This document shows, one piece after another, positions 25,238-36,928 of a stretch of DNA of 64,000 nucleotides (positions are counted from its first letter, which is position 1; every line of letters starts with the position of its first letter). A model generated the notes under the pieces. It was not told where the DNA came from. It made no database searches and was given only the letters and a program-made list of their open reading frames with translations. The translations under genes and the position numbers were made by a program. This DNA comes from Gnetum montanum (taxonomy: Eukaryota; Streptophyta; Gnetopsida; Gnetales; Gnetaceae): contig MNCI01017812.1 in NCBI GenBank assembly GCA_015680685.1, positions 74,270-138,269 on the forward strand, given 5' to 3'.

Positions 25238-28200
25238 GGGACCTAAACCTTCCCTCCTTGTGGTTGAGCTCATTGGTGTACTTGCCTGGTTTGGCCCCTT
25301 TGGACCGGACATACATCCTTATGACATGCGTATTGGGCCTCATGTGATATGGTTCCGTCCTGGTGTTGGTTCATTTTTAACATTCGTTTTGCAAAATTTC
25401 AGCATAATTATATGGTCTCATTTCAATGAGCAGTTGGCTCGTGATATCGTTGAAACCATGTTGCCTGGATCCACACAAGACATACTTACCTTCATTATCG
25501 ACATAGATGAGGAACTTTTTAAAGTTGAGGGAGGCCCCACCGAGGGTCTTAGATCTACTTGTCCCTTGACTTGTGTGTGGGAGTTGCCTACTTGTAGTCA
25601 TTATAACAGCAGCAACACACTTTTTCTAGCCTTCCGCGTGCACACTCTATTCCAAAACCCACCTGGGATAGTATATAGAGTGGACAGGTATGCTCTTTTG
25701 TGCTTTTCTTAATTTTTGATTCCTTCAAAATTATATCGTTGTCTATACATAAATGGTGTTTTTCTATGCAGGCCTCGATTTGATGAGAATGGGATGCATG
25801 ATGATGATGGTGGGCTTGCCTTAGCGCGCACAGCATTGGAGGCATTCATGGTGGACCTCATTCTTCGTGCTACGGTACTGGACCAAACAAAAGTTGCTAT
25901 TGTTGACTACCATAGGCAATTCTCAAGGGCTTTTGAACACTGTCAAGTTCGTGGTTGGTTGCATGAGGATTGGTCTTCTAATGGGCCAATTTTTCCTTAG
26001 AGAATTGATCCTGCACCTAATGTGCCTATGCCATTTACTGATGGTAAATGATCACATCCTAGACTTTATTTTCTCTTTTGTTGCATCATCATGTACTATG
26101 TTTTTTTTAACCTCTCACTCTATGTTTTTCCTACAGCAGTTGTTTCTTCAGATGAAGTTACCATCGTATCAGGGCATACTGAGGCCACACTTTTCATGAA
26201 ATATGGAGAGACAGAACAATCACAACAATGGTTGCAGATGAAGGCCTATGAGTTGGTCATCAGCCATCTTACCCGTGCGGGTTTGATGGACTTGTTCACT
26301 GCTCTGACTCCTAACATCCCTGCTCTGAAAATGATTACCATTGTTGATTCTTTTAGTGATGATGCTTCTCATTTCACTACGTGGGTTCGAGGAGTCAAGG
26401 TGTCTTTCCACCTGACTACTAAGTTCCTTTCTGATCTTTTTGGCATGCTTATGGATGGCACTAGAGTGGCAATGGATAAAGCAACCAAAGAAAGCCAAAT
26501 CATAAAGAAAATTGAGGACTAGTTAGGTGTGTCTCAAGGTCCTAAAGGTTTTTCCATGCGAGATGATACTCGATCAATGGAGGTGAACTTCTTGTACCCT
26601 CTCTTTCAGGCACGGGCATTCCCTAAATCTCTTTCTCAAGGAAGAAACCTTGGGATCGAGTCCGCACATGTCATACATGCAGTCTTAGAGATAAGCATGC
26701 ATTATAACTAGGCACAGTTTCTTGGATCTGGCTTTTGTGGAGAGATTGTTAGGCTACGTTCAAACATCAATGTCAAATCCCACTTCACATTTGCTTTCTT
26801 CGCGAGGTACCTAAGTAGATTTGCTGAGTTCCTAGTAGTTTATGATGACAACCATTATATATTAAGGGATCGTTCATAGTTGTCCCACCCTTGGATTTGT
26901 CATTTGTTTAGCACCACTAGATCTTAGGACCCACCCGAAGGCATCAAAGAATCAGTATCTATTACTACTGGGGGTGCAGCTAGTCGTTCCAATCATTCCC
27001 ATGATAGCTTGGGATTGGAACCACCTATACTACACATGTCTATTAAGAGGGCTAATTGTCTAATTCGTGAGACCGTTGGGAGATCCAAGGTGAAGGTGAA
27101 GAGAAATGAACGCCTTAGGGAGCCTGCCCCAGAGGTGAGACCACCAAGAGTGAAGACGATCCGCTTTGTACTGCCAATGGAGGATAAGTATTTTATATTA
27201 TTGTTATATATTTACTTTTTATTATGTTTTGGTTTATATGTTTATTAAACATACATATATGCTATGTCATACTAACACTAGGATTCTGGTGTTATCAAAA
27301 GAAAGTCCCGAGAGAGAGAGAGAGAGAAGCCTTAGCCACGATGGTTGAAACTGAAGTGATTATCATAGAGCCAGAGGAAGAAGGAAAAGAGGAGGAAGAA
27401 GCAATTGAGGAACCTCCTGTCCTGCAAGAGGAATATGTAACAAGCATCATGGGAACGAAGCTTGCGGAGGCTTTGGATGCACGTAGGCATTCAAGTGATG
27501 AGAGAGGTGTCTTCGATGGCTTCTTTGATGGATCTTTGCAACTTAGTGATTCGTCCAAGCTAACTAGTAAAGGGCTTTTTGGTATGTTCCTTTTTAGCTC
27601 AATCCATATTTTCGTACCCTTTAAATTTTGTGTCATATTTGATTATCTTAATTTTTCTTAGCATTAGAGGTAGATGTTGAGATTTCTGAGGCACATACAT
27701 CCTGAACGGAGGTGTTAGGGTCACAGGCCCCGATTGAGGTGACCTCCCTGCTTGTCCTGCCTTCATTGACTAGCTAAGGCCATGGCCTGAGATGCCTAGT
27801 AAAATGGACTTTGTTACATGCATCGTTAATGACATGGTCACTTTCCTACAACAAGCTCATTTAGAACTAGGTATGTGTCTGTTACGTATTGTGCTAAGTG
27901 TCTAGGTTTATTGTGTTTCTTTGAGTGTATTTTTTTTATTATAGCTTATTCATGTGTCTAGTACTCATAGCTACAGGCACTAAGCTTCAATGGGATCCTT
28001 ATGAGGCTACTCATATTGATGCCATCCTTGAATTGCCAGGGAATATTGAGCAAGTCCCTAGAAAGGTCTACGATGCAGTTTCTGGCTGCGTCGTACAAAA
28101 TGATAAGTCGCTTTGGACTTGTAGGCGTTTAGTTGAGTATCTATGGGATGAGGTGCACTCATTAAAGGAAGCACTAGCAAAGGAGAGAGAGGAGAAGAGG

Positions 28201-28993
28201 GATATCCAATCTTGTTATGATTTTTCTACTGCTAGGCTATCTGGTGATAGTACTTGGCACACATCTGAGATCACCTATGCGCGCTACTGGATAGTTTTGA
28301 ACAGCAAAGTGCAGGCAACATGGGATCTAGCTGAAAAAAGGGCATAGATGGATTTGCTGAACAGGAAATTTCATGACTGGAAATCCTTTGCTGCTAAAGT
28401 ACGGAAGTGGGGTCAAGACCAAAAGGATGACAAGCATTAGTACAAGAAATGGTTAAAGGAGGAGTCAGTTGAACATCGCTGGATGGAAATGTTCATTAAT
28501 GAGCTTGGCTTGTGTCCTGCTTATGATAGGTTTGTTGAGTGCATCGAGGTGGAGGGATCTCCTGAGAGAACCATTACCACTACTTCCGGGGAGGCTTCAT
28601 TGGGCATGTTCTCTCTTGAGCGCCCTACTTGGACCTCGATGGACAAGGGTAAAACCTTGGCTGGTATTGATCTTGGCCTAGAGGAGGATTAGGCAAATGT
28701 GCCTGAGGAGGAGATTCTACAGCATTTGGAGGCCAGCTTAAGGCCCTCCTCACTTGTGAGTGTTTTATTATGATAGCTATTTTGTATAGTTTTATTGTTT
28801 TTATTTGTTAGTGTTACTATTTTTCTTGGTTTTGCATTCATGATTTGCTTTATTACTCTTACCTGTTTTTTGTTTTTTTGTGCTTTTTTATCTGTTATAG
28901 GGACATGTTAGCGATGGAGCTAGCCCCAGTCGAGCAAGAGTGGATGATGAGGAGGATTTTTGGGATCAGCCCCCTCCTAGTATTGATACATGA
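25238..28993 (+). pseudogene. Antisense multi-exon cargo gene inside element 2 (FCP1/NIF-like first exon)
   Basis: Plus-strand exons can be placed at 25,238-25,687, 25,772-26,043, 26,137-27,187, about 27,282-27,581, 27,662 onward, 27,977-28,755 and 28,901-28,993, each with GT-AG introns of 80-150 bp (the intron before 27,977 is longer). The frame is kept across the junctions at 25,687/25,772, 26,043/26,137, 27,581/27,662 and 28,755/28,901. Exon 1 resembles an FCP1/NIF HAD phosphatase: LLVVELIGVLAW at the place of the catalytic DxDxT loop (not conserved here), then RPGVGSFL and IIIWSHFNEQLARDIVETML. Exon 3 has WVRGVKVSF, reminiscent of 'putative plant transposon protein' domains. A Glu-rich stretch and a charged helical region follow. 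Several stops (25,998; 26,519; 26,709 among others) and a probable frameshift at a GA run near 27,310 make it a pseudogene. The function is unknown. Confidence 0.6.
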
Positions 28994-29354
28994 GCTTAAT
29001 GTTAATCCGACTTTAGCTATTCAATGTTTTGGATTTTTGGATGTTTAATGGAAATGTATCTGGTGAACAAATGTAATGATATGGATCCAATCATGGCATG
29101 ATGTGTTGGATGTTTATTACCATATTAGCATTCAATATATTTTTTTCATTTTTATATGTTTTTTTTTATTTTCTCAAGTATTATTGTAAACATATGCGTC
29201 TATCTAAATGTAAAATGAGAGAACAAAACGTAAAACAAATATTTGTTAAAAAGGAAAGCAATGGGAAGACATGAATCGAAATTTTAACTTGTAACCTGTA
29301 AATGAAAATTTAATGTAACATAACGAGAGTTTGTGTATTTTGTAACTTGCTGGC

Positions 29355-29600
29355 TCTAGTTTAAAGCCATTTCGGGCCGCGTACATCAGTTTAAAGTCAT
29401 GATGGACTGTCACGTCTGCATTAAAGAAAGAAGGATTACCAGTTTTAGGTCATAGTGGGCCAAAAGTAATAACAGTTTTAGGGAGCTTTAAAAGGAACCA
29501 ACCATTTCTGACCGTGGCTAGTTTAACGTCACTACGGACAGTTTAACGTCATACCATATGATTGGTAGTTTAACATCTTTTCAGACAGATGGTAGTTCAC
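29355..29600 (-). repeat. Module-boundary short repeats between protease and cargo
   Basis: Six or more copies of the core AGTTTAACGTCACTACGGAC / AGTTTAAAGTCATGATGGAC, the same unit as at 19.4-19.7 kb. It lies on the protease side of the antisense cargo. Confidence 0.75.
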
Positions 29601-30620
29601 CCTAACCATTGAGTTGCTTTTTAATCCTTCGTAGTTTAATGTGAGGGGTAGGACATGTAGGCACGATCTTATACTCACCTTCCCCTTCACTAGTGATGTC
29701 AAAGGGTAATTCTGACCAAGGGACATTAGTGGGAATGGCTCCTATGTTTGTGTTGTCCGGTGCTTCCTCAGTTTTAGTAGGCTCATGAGTTAACGTTGGG
29801 TTCACATCTTGAAGTATGCTCATGGTTTCTTGTTTAGGCTCAGAGAATTCAATTTCTAACCCTTGATCCATTCCGGAGTGTTAGGAAGTAAGTGATGTTG
29901 TTGTATCTCCATGTATGATGATCTCACCACCCTTATAAGGTAGGTGGCTCTCTTGATAGATCGGTGAGGATACGGCTCCAAGTTGAGCTAGCCAAGGACG
30001 TCCTAGAATCAGATTAAACCCCGGCATTTCATTAACCACTACGAATTCAGCTGATGTGGGGAATTGATCCCCTACTACAAAATCCAGATGACCATATCTT
30101 TCACTACGACACAAGAACCACTGAAGGATTTTAAGAAAGAAGTTGTTGTGGGTTGTATTTGCTCTGTAAGCCCAAGTTTTTCGATGACAGGAAAGGGTAT
30201 TACGTTCGTTGTTGCACCGTCATCGACATGCACCCTACGTATTTTGAAATGGTTGACTTGTATCGTTATGAACATAGGGGCTATAGTAACCTCTCCCATT
30301 TTTTCATCTCACTTAATGTCATTAGCACGAAACTCTAGGGATGGGGTCCTTGATTCTTAAGGTTGTGGGGACAGTACCGCATAAATGGACGGCTCATTTG
30401 TGGGAAGGTCCTTACTAATAGGAATCGAAGTCAACATATGCACGAGAGCTTCCTGATGTACTTGTGAAGTCATTACTAAATCATATAGGCTTAAGAAAGT
30501 ATTATTTTGTTTCAAAGCTTGCATGACTTGGGTCAATGCACTCGCTAGATCTTTACCATTTGGGCACTCTTGTCTATGGAGACTTGGTCCATTTGACCCA
30601 GCATTCGTATCTCTCATGGA
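29600..30620 (-). pseudogene. Aspartic protease region of element 2
   Basis: The retropepsin core is at 30,299-29,881 on the minus strand: VHVDDGATTNVIPFPVIEKL carries the active site as D-D-G where D-T-G or D-S-G is usual. After a frame change come EFVVVNEMPGFNLILGRPWL and GAVSS, the conserved ILGRPWL motif of gypsy proteases. A linker continues to 29,600. The 30,617-30,357 frame is the linker between gag and protease. The frame changes near 30.7 and 30.1 kb show decay. Confidence 0.85.
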
Positions 30621-30879
30621 GGGATTTTTTCGTTGGTAGCTGGGGATGTTGAGTTTAGGACCCCATGAGTACTGGTATCCTTGTCTTGATGACTTGTGCT
30701 GGGCTTGGCAGTGGACAGAACCATAGGAACAACATTGAGCAGTATGGGCTTCGGCGGTCCTACTTCACGCTCGTGACATTCCTTCTCTAGGCGCTCTCGT
30801 GTTAGCTTGTCGTCAAGACACTCTTGTAGGGGTCACGGGGGAACAGTAGGGGTTTGCATGTCAGGGTGTTTTGGCACCC

Positions 30880-33010
30880 GGATCACGAAGGGAGTGGGTC
30901 AGTTTTCTAATGGTTTGGTTGTTGTTGCAACAAAAGGGGGTACACGGATGATGAACGATTTTTGTGGTGCGAGGAACGTGCATATGACGAAAGGAGTTTG
31001 AGGGGATGTTGAGGTAGGTGTATTTTCAGAGGGCCTACGAATCACAAAAGGCTTTTGTGGGACATCCTGTCCATTCTCCACATGGATAGTGTTAATTACA
31101 TACGGTGCATCATTAGTATTGAGAGGGTCTTTGTAGACTCCCATGGGTTGGTTTTGGGGCCTTACTGGGTTTGCCTCGTCAAATACTATTTCACCTCTAT
31201 CAATCATGCACTGTATGTCCTGTTTTAAAGTGAAGAAATAGTCAGTTCCATGTTCACACCATTGGTGATATTCACAAAACCTATCCAATCTAAAGCCTCT
31301 TGGAATGGGGGGCTCATTAGCTGTTGCTAAAGCTGGGTTCTTAGCCAACTCACAGAATTGATGATGTTTTTGAGACGCCATAGGAGACATTTGTTTATGT
31401 TTGATTAACCTAGCCTTTAGAAGTTGATCTAACAATTATGAAGGCTTCATAAGCAAGAGTGTATATTGGGCAGGGTCCTTTCGTTCGAATGTACTAGAGT
31501 AACCCATGTTGGTGTTTTTATTTGAGGAAGATTCGGGTGTAGGCATAGGTGTAGTTCTTTTGCGGCCAGTTGGAGCAATGGGTTATTTTCCTTTCTGTCT
31601 TGGGTTATTAGGTTGGGCTGTCTCTGCCACCACCGCTACCGTCGTTTTGGATTTCTCCTTATCTTTCCTCGTATGTTGGCTCCTAAAGGTCAAGTAGGCT
31701 AGGTTGTTACTTGTTTGCACTGCCTCTTCTATGTTCGTAATTTGTAAAAATTCTTGACATAAAGTATGGGCACTCAAATAATAAATTTTCAATTTAATAA
31801 AGTCATTCATGACCGCCTTAAGGATGGTAAGTAGACATGTTTCAGGGATGGGCTCGTAAAGTTCATTTAGGGTTGCACTCCACCTTTGGATGAATTTTTG
31901 TACCAGCTCTAGCGGTGCCTGTTTAATCTGAATCAAGCTATCTAGTGTGGCTTCAGGCTTTAGATTATATTTAAAACAGGTGACAAACTGATGCAACAAA
32001 TCTTCTAGAGAGGATATGGAGTTACGGGGTAGAGCTCGGTACCAGTCTAAAGCTTTTCCCGTTAAGGACATAGCAAACACACGCAGAATTATATGAGGGC
32101 AAGCTTGAAGAAATAGATATTCCAGTCGAAATTTTACTAGGTGGGCATTCGGATCTCCCTCTCCATTGTACTTGGTTAACCAGGGTAATGAGATTCCCTT
32201 TGGTAAGGTTAAAGGTGGAACTGAAGAGTTGATTGGATCATCTTGGTAGAAGTCCAGCACCTTGACTTCCTTAGTATTTATAGTTTTAAGCTGCTTTACT
32301 TCCTCAGTTAACAAGTGCATCATTTTATTTGTGTCGGCCCACTCTTGGGCGGTAGGCAGACCAGCGGGTTGAGAGGATTGTGATTGATAATAATTCAATT
32401 GTTGCATTTTTTGTAGAAAGGGGGACTATTGGATTGTCAGTTGTTATGGTGGAGCAGCATTCAGAGATGGGACTACAGGATGTGGTATGCTGTAGTGAGT
32501 AGACTGGTGCTGCTAGACAGCTGGTGGAACCCACTACCCAACCACATGTTGTGAGGTGACACCCTGAACGTGTTGGGTTGAGGTAACCAATGGTGCTCCA
32601 TGAGTTTGCACTTGTGGTATGTAATGGGTGGATGTGGAAGCTGGTATGATAGATGGCATCCCAATTACTTGAGGTCGGAAAACTGGTCCTGCATTAGTTT
32701 GAGGAGCGGGCTGTTGGAACTGTACTTGCAGAGGTATGATGGAAGTGGATGTATCAAATTGAATGTTGGACATGGGGAAGGTTGGAATGGCAGTGGGCAC
32801 TTCTTGTTAAGAAACCGATGCTCGAGTGTTTGTGGATGAAGGAGGAAGCATAGTCTCTTCTAGGAAAGGTTGGAATAATGAGTTCGTATGGGCGTGAGGA
32901 TTGACGGTCTGGTATGAATCCCCATGCTCAGATTGGACTGCGAAGTCATCTTCCTTATCTCCACTCTGAGGCTCTATTGGAGGTGGCTGTAAGGCTTGAA
33001 TTCTTGCCAT
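30880..33010 (-). pseudogene. gag of element 2
   Basis: One reading frame runs from 33,010 to 30,899 with in-frame stops near 32,807, 32,534, 31,583 and 31,436. The N-terminal part is Pro/Gln-rich. The retrotransposon gag core lies at 32,310-31,660: LPWLTKYNGEGDPNAHLVKF, then LTGKALDWYRALP, SLEDLLHQF and LVQKFIQRW. The C-terminal part has a histidine/cysteine zinc-binding stretch (CEYHQWCEHGTDYFFTLKQD) near 31,270-31,210, typical of Tat-lineage gag. It would form the virus-like particle. It reads as one ancestral protein broken only by point stops. Confidence 0.88.
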
Positions 33011-33882
33011 GAGAAGCTAAGATATGAGTTGATGATGGTGTTTGGAAAGGGGGATTATATCAAAAGCTGAGGGAATGAACTCACGACCTCCTTTGTAAAT
33101 AAGTTCATAGTTTTGTTTCGCTTCTCTCTCTACACAATCGATAGGCAGCTTGGCTTAAATCTTCACACAGATGAAGTTATATTGTTCTAGTGTGAGAGTT
33201 ACATAAGTAGGGTCTCTTCCTTGTAGCCTAAGTGACTGATGCATAGGGCCTTGGGGGTTTATTTTTTCAATGATAGTTATGGGTTCCATAGCAGTCACAG
33301 GGTTTGAGGTTTCAGCCCCAAAGTCAGAGATCGGCAGTGTTACTATGTTGATCTAGGAAGATTCCATGGTGATCGTGAATAAACTGGGCTAGACAAGTTG
33401 AGTGTGCATAAGCTAAGTGGTCAAGCTGACAGTGTGAGCAAGCTAGCATCATAAGCAAGCCGACAGCGTGAGCAAGCTGGCAGCATCAGCAAGCCGACAG
33501 TGTGAGTAACTGGCAGCGTGAGCAAACTGACAGCATAAGCAACTGACAGCATGAGTAACTGATAGTGTAAGCAAGATGACAATGTGAGTAAGTCAAGCAG
33601 AGCATGCATAAGCTAGCTTGACATGCTAGGCAGATGCAGGTTGCAAGTGGTGAGAGAAGCTCATTATGATTGGTCGATGGTGATGGTGGGAGCGTTACTT
33701 GGCAGATTGTCGTGTGTACGCTGTTTGATCGGTCGATGGTGGAGTTGCAGAGTTTAGAGTGCTTACTGCAACATAAGAGTTTTTCAGGTTCGCAATCTCG
33801 ATTAACTTAAGAATTTTGCAGGTTTATGGTCTCGATTAATGTAAGAGTTTCGCAGGTGGCCCTCCCTCTAGCCCCAATTTAC
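33011..33882 (-). other. Leader region of element 2, with primer-binding position
   Basis: Between gag and the 5' LTR no domain was recognised. 33,410-33,610 contains a tract of about 12 repeats of GACAGTGTGAGCAAGCTGG type, again with the GTGAG word found in the LTRs. The sequence next to the LTR, read on the minus strand, is GTAAATTGGGGCTAGAGG. The primer-binding site should be here, but I could not match it to a particular tRNA. Confidence 0.55.
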
Positions 33883-35636
33883 TGTACTAACCGAAATCAT
33901 TAGTGTAAGGCTAGAAGGGAAAAACAAACACTAAAAGATCGTTGGACAGACACAACTGACCCTACCTTCGCATGAGGGAAAGCTGGAAAAGAAAAATGAA
34001 GGTAGAGTGCCTTGGATGGTCTACATGCAAATCAACCAAGGACTTCCCCGAAAGTAAGCTATAGCTTACGTTAGGGTTATCATAACTGATGTTCGAATTG
34101 TAAACAATGACACACGAAATGCAAAAAGAGCATATACAAAACTGGTATTCTAAAAAAATCATAAACTGAATTTAAAATAGAGTAAACAATATAATGGAAG
34201 GAAAAAATAAACTGTATTGTATTACTTAGAATGAATGTGCACTGGTCAAAGCGTAGCTGCGAGTGTGGATGGCAAGTTAAGTGCTAAGCCCTAGGGTGAT
34301 ATGCTTGCAGGTGCTTGGATGCTAGGAGTCAGGTGCACTTGAGCGTCCAAAAGTTGCCAGTCAGTGTTTCCTAAGCCATCAACCTTCAAAATTGCCAACC
34401 TTGTTTATGTGAATGGACAGGGTATTTATAGGGTTTGGCTAGGCTCGGGCATGGAATTCATCGATGGAATCAATGGTTGAGAGATGAGAGGAAAATGGAT
34501 CATGTGACAGGTGTTAGACAGATAGCTATGTGTCAATTGGGCATGCGTATGTGGGCTACATTCTTTACCGGATGCATTGTATCTTACAACGTGTGTTGGC
34601 TTACACAAGCTAGCTTACGCCCATAGAAGCAGATACAATTTGGAACGTAAGAGCTTGACCAACTCACAAAAAATGTGAAAATTTACAATGAAAATGATAA
34701 TTTACAACAAGAGAGATTTGACTCCAGCTCACTTGAAACTTCTCGGTCCTTGAATTAACTGTTGTAGGATGTCGATTTGAGTGGTTTTGTGGCTGTTTCA
34801 AGCATATCTATTTCACTAGGGCTCCCAGCGTGAGTTGATTTTATCTTGGCATGTCCTCAGCGTGTGTTTGGCATGCTTTCGAGCAGGCGTGACCAGTACT
34901 CACGCTGCACTCACGTTGTCAACATGACCTTAGTGTGAGTGAGCTAAAAATGACATATTTTACACCAAATTTTGATCTTTGAAGCCTGTTTCTTGAGTAC
35001 CGCAATTGCCTGACTGTGGTTAACCTTGAGAGTGATCTGCAAGTCAAAAATTAAGTTAGATATGCCTTGTTTTAGATCACTTTTGGTAGCTCACACTAGA
35101 CTCACGCTGCCAGTGTGAGGTTAGCGTGACCACAGCGCGAGCTACAAAAACTTGTACTTTTGAACCTGAAATCTGGACTTCTAGAGGCTGGAACTTGAAG
35201 TTGTCATGAATGAACCCTGAGGATGACTTGCACCTTCAAATCAAATCATTTCGACTAAGTTTCATGGCTCTCACAGTTGCTCATGCTGCACTCACGCTGC
35301 CAGTGACCTCAGCGTGACCATTAGCGTGAGTGAGAAAATGTGTACAATTTGTCCTGAAATTTGAATTCCCGAATGTTGAAACTTGGAGTGGATAGCAGTG
35401 GCCCTTCAGGATGGCTTGCACCCTCAGGTTGGACCATTTTTTACTTTATTTTGAAGCTATTGGAGTTACTCACGCTAATAGCAAGCTACCTTGAGTAAGC
35501 TAGCGTGAGTAAGCTGGCTTGAGCAAGCTGGGCGTGAGCTCCATGCCTTAGTTAAAGTTTTTGCTTCTTGAAAGCTCAAAGGGGCCTGAGTTGTTCTCAT
35601 TTCAAAGTGTTAGGCTAAAATTAGTGGTGTTTTACA
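33883..35636 (-). repeat. 5' LTR of element 2
   Basis: 1,754 bp. On the minus strand it starts TGTAAAACACC and ends AGTACA. It is the partner of 16,449-18,190, with scattered substitutions and small indels. The minus-strand TATA box TATAAATA is at 34,433-34,440, so U3 is about 1.2 kb. CTCACGCTG / AGCGTGAG motifs fill much of U3. Confidence 0.92.
34433..34440 (-). promoter_or_regulatory. 5' LTR TATA box of element 2
   Basis: TATAAATA on the minus strand, conserved in both LTRs (16,987-16,994 in the other copy). It is the likely pol II promoter of the element. Confidence 0.6.
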
Positions 35637-35893
35637 CCCTACTATAGTCCCAACCAAAAGGAATTTAAACCTCCTAAAAAGGAACAATTACTTAGAGTTT
35701 TATGCTACCAGAAGGTAGAGGGTCAGCTGGAAAGCAAAAGATCAATCAGAAGGCATTTAGACCTTCAAATAAGGAATAATTAGTTAGAGTTTATGGATTC
35801 CAAAAGGTAGAGGATCATTCAGTAGCAAGTGCTACGTAAACTGTGAGGTAGTGCGACTAGCACCCTCCTACAGTCCCAAATAGAAGGCATTTA
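35637..35893. repeat. Satellite array, part 2
   Basis: Resumes with CTATAGTCCCAACCAAAAGG right after the LTR, the continuation of the monomer cut at 16,448. The landmark GCGACTAGCACCCTCC is at about 35,868. It is interrupted again at 35,893 by a solo LTR. Confidence 0.9.
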
Positions 35894-36928
35894 TGTGGAT
35901 CGTTAAACTTAGAAGGAGGGGATGAATAAGTTTCCCAAATTGAACCTTTATAAAATAAGGCACACATGAATTTACATGGTTCCCCAACTTAGGTACTCCA
36001 CACTTGGGGGGTAGATCGCAAGCACACCTCTAGACTTTGTTGCTCTCAAAATGTGATTGAAGGATCCACATCCTATATAGTCTTCAAGCCCTGCTCTGGA
36101 GTGTTGTACCATAGCAGCAATCGCTCAATCCCACTAGGTCCTGTCAAGCTTAGAAATGTGGTTTTAAGGCTTCCACAACCTTTATAATCTTGAGCTCCGC
36201 ATTGGAGTGTTGTACCGCAGCACCAACAACTCAATCTCGGAGGATCCTAATAAGCTCAAACACATCAACCCCACAGGGTAATAAGAATAATAATTACAAG
36301 GAATAATTGTAACTTAGTTTGCCAATCCTTATAAAATTACGTACAACACACTTTACAATGCCAAAATGATAATACAATGAGGAGCAACAAAGAATTCAAT
36401 GATTACAAATGATTGTACAATGAATACAACCATGCTTGGACATTTCCCGATGCACATCAAGTCTTCTTAAAGCTTTCGTGTTTCTAAATCCTTCTTGAAA
36501 CTTGTGCAACAGCCAACTAATGGTCAATAACAATTGTGGGAGATGTCTTTCTCATGCCTGAGATGTCTCTCTAAATTTGCCTTCAAAACTAGGAAGACAT
36601 CTTTGTGTTTTGGAATATGTCTTTCTAAACTTGGTCTACATTCTATAAAGATGTCTTTGCCTCATCAAAGACGTCTTTATCTTAGAAAGACATCTTGCTA
36701 TTTTTGAAGATGTCTTTGTTTGAGTTCACTTTAATTTTGCCAAGATGTCTTCTGCTTCTCAGAGATGTTTTTCTTCGTCTTCCCTTGTCTTTTGAATCCT
36801 TCATTCCTTGTCCATAGCCTTGGTTTTCCACGCTCTTTTTTTGCAAGCACAACTACACACACACATACAAAAAAACTTGTCTTCCATTTTTCTTAACATT
36901 TTAACATATCAAAACCAAAAGGTCCACA
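35894..36928. mobile_element. 1,035-bp solo LTR inserted in the satellite
   Basis: Starts TGTGGATCG and ends GGTCCACA, so it has TG...CA ends in a short inverted repeat (TGTGGA/TCCACA). It is flanked by a perfect 5-bp duplication ATTTA (35,889-35,893 and 36,929-36,933). The satellite monomer is continuous on either side. Internal motifs include repeated AGATGTCTTT words near 36,540-36,780 and two copies of TTGGAGTGTTGTACC-like sequence at about 36,100 and 36,200. A terminal-inverted-repeat DNA transposon with 5-bp duplication is a less likely alternative. Confidence 0.8.

Larger units (their letters stand above)
16449..35636 (-). mobile_element. 19.2-kb Tat/Ogre-type Ty3/gypsy retrotransposon (element 2)
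   Basis: A complete element on the minus strand with two LTRs of about 1.75 kb. Reading down the minus strand: 5' LTR, leader, gag, protease, an antisense gene-like cargo, RT, RNase H, a second (aRNH) RNase H, integrase, 3' untranslated region, polypurine tract, 3' LTR. The dual RNase H is a known mark of the Tat lineage. It inserted into a satellite monomer: GCACCC lies at the left edge and CACCCTAC at the right, giving a possible 5-bp target duplication CACCC if the terminal CA is shared. Stops in gag and pol and a lost integrase glutamate show it cannot now move by itself. Confidence 0.9.

Noticed and set aside
35894-36928. DNA transposon with TGTGGA terminal inverted repeats
   Set aside because: TG...CA ends with a 5-bp duplication fit a solo LTR better; the inverted repeat is only 6 bp.
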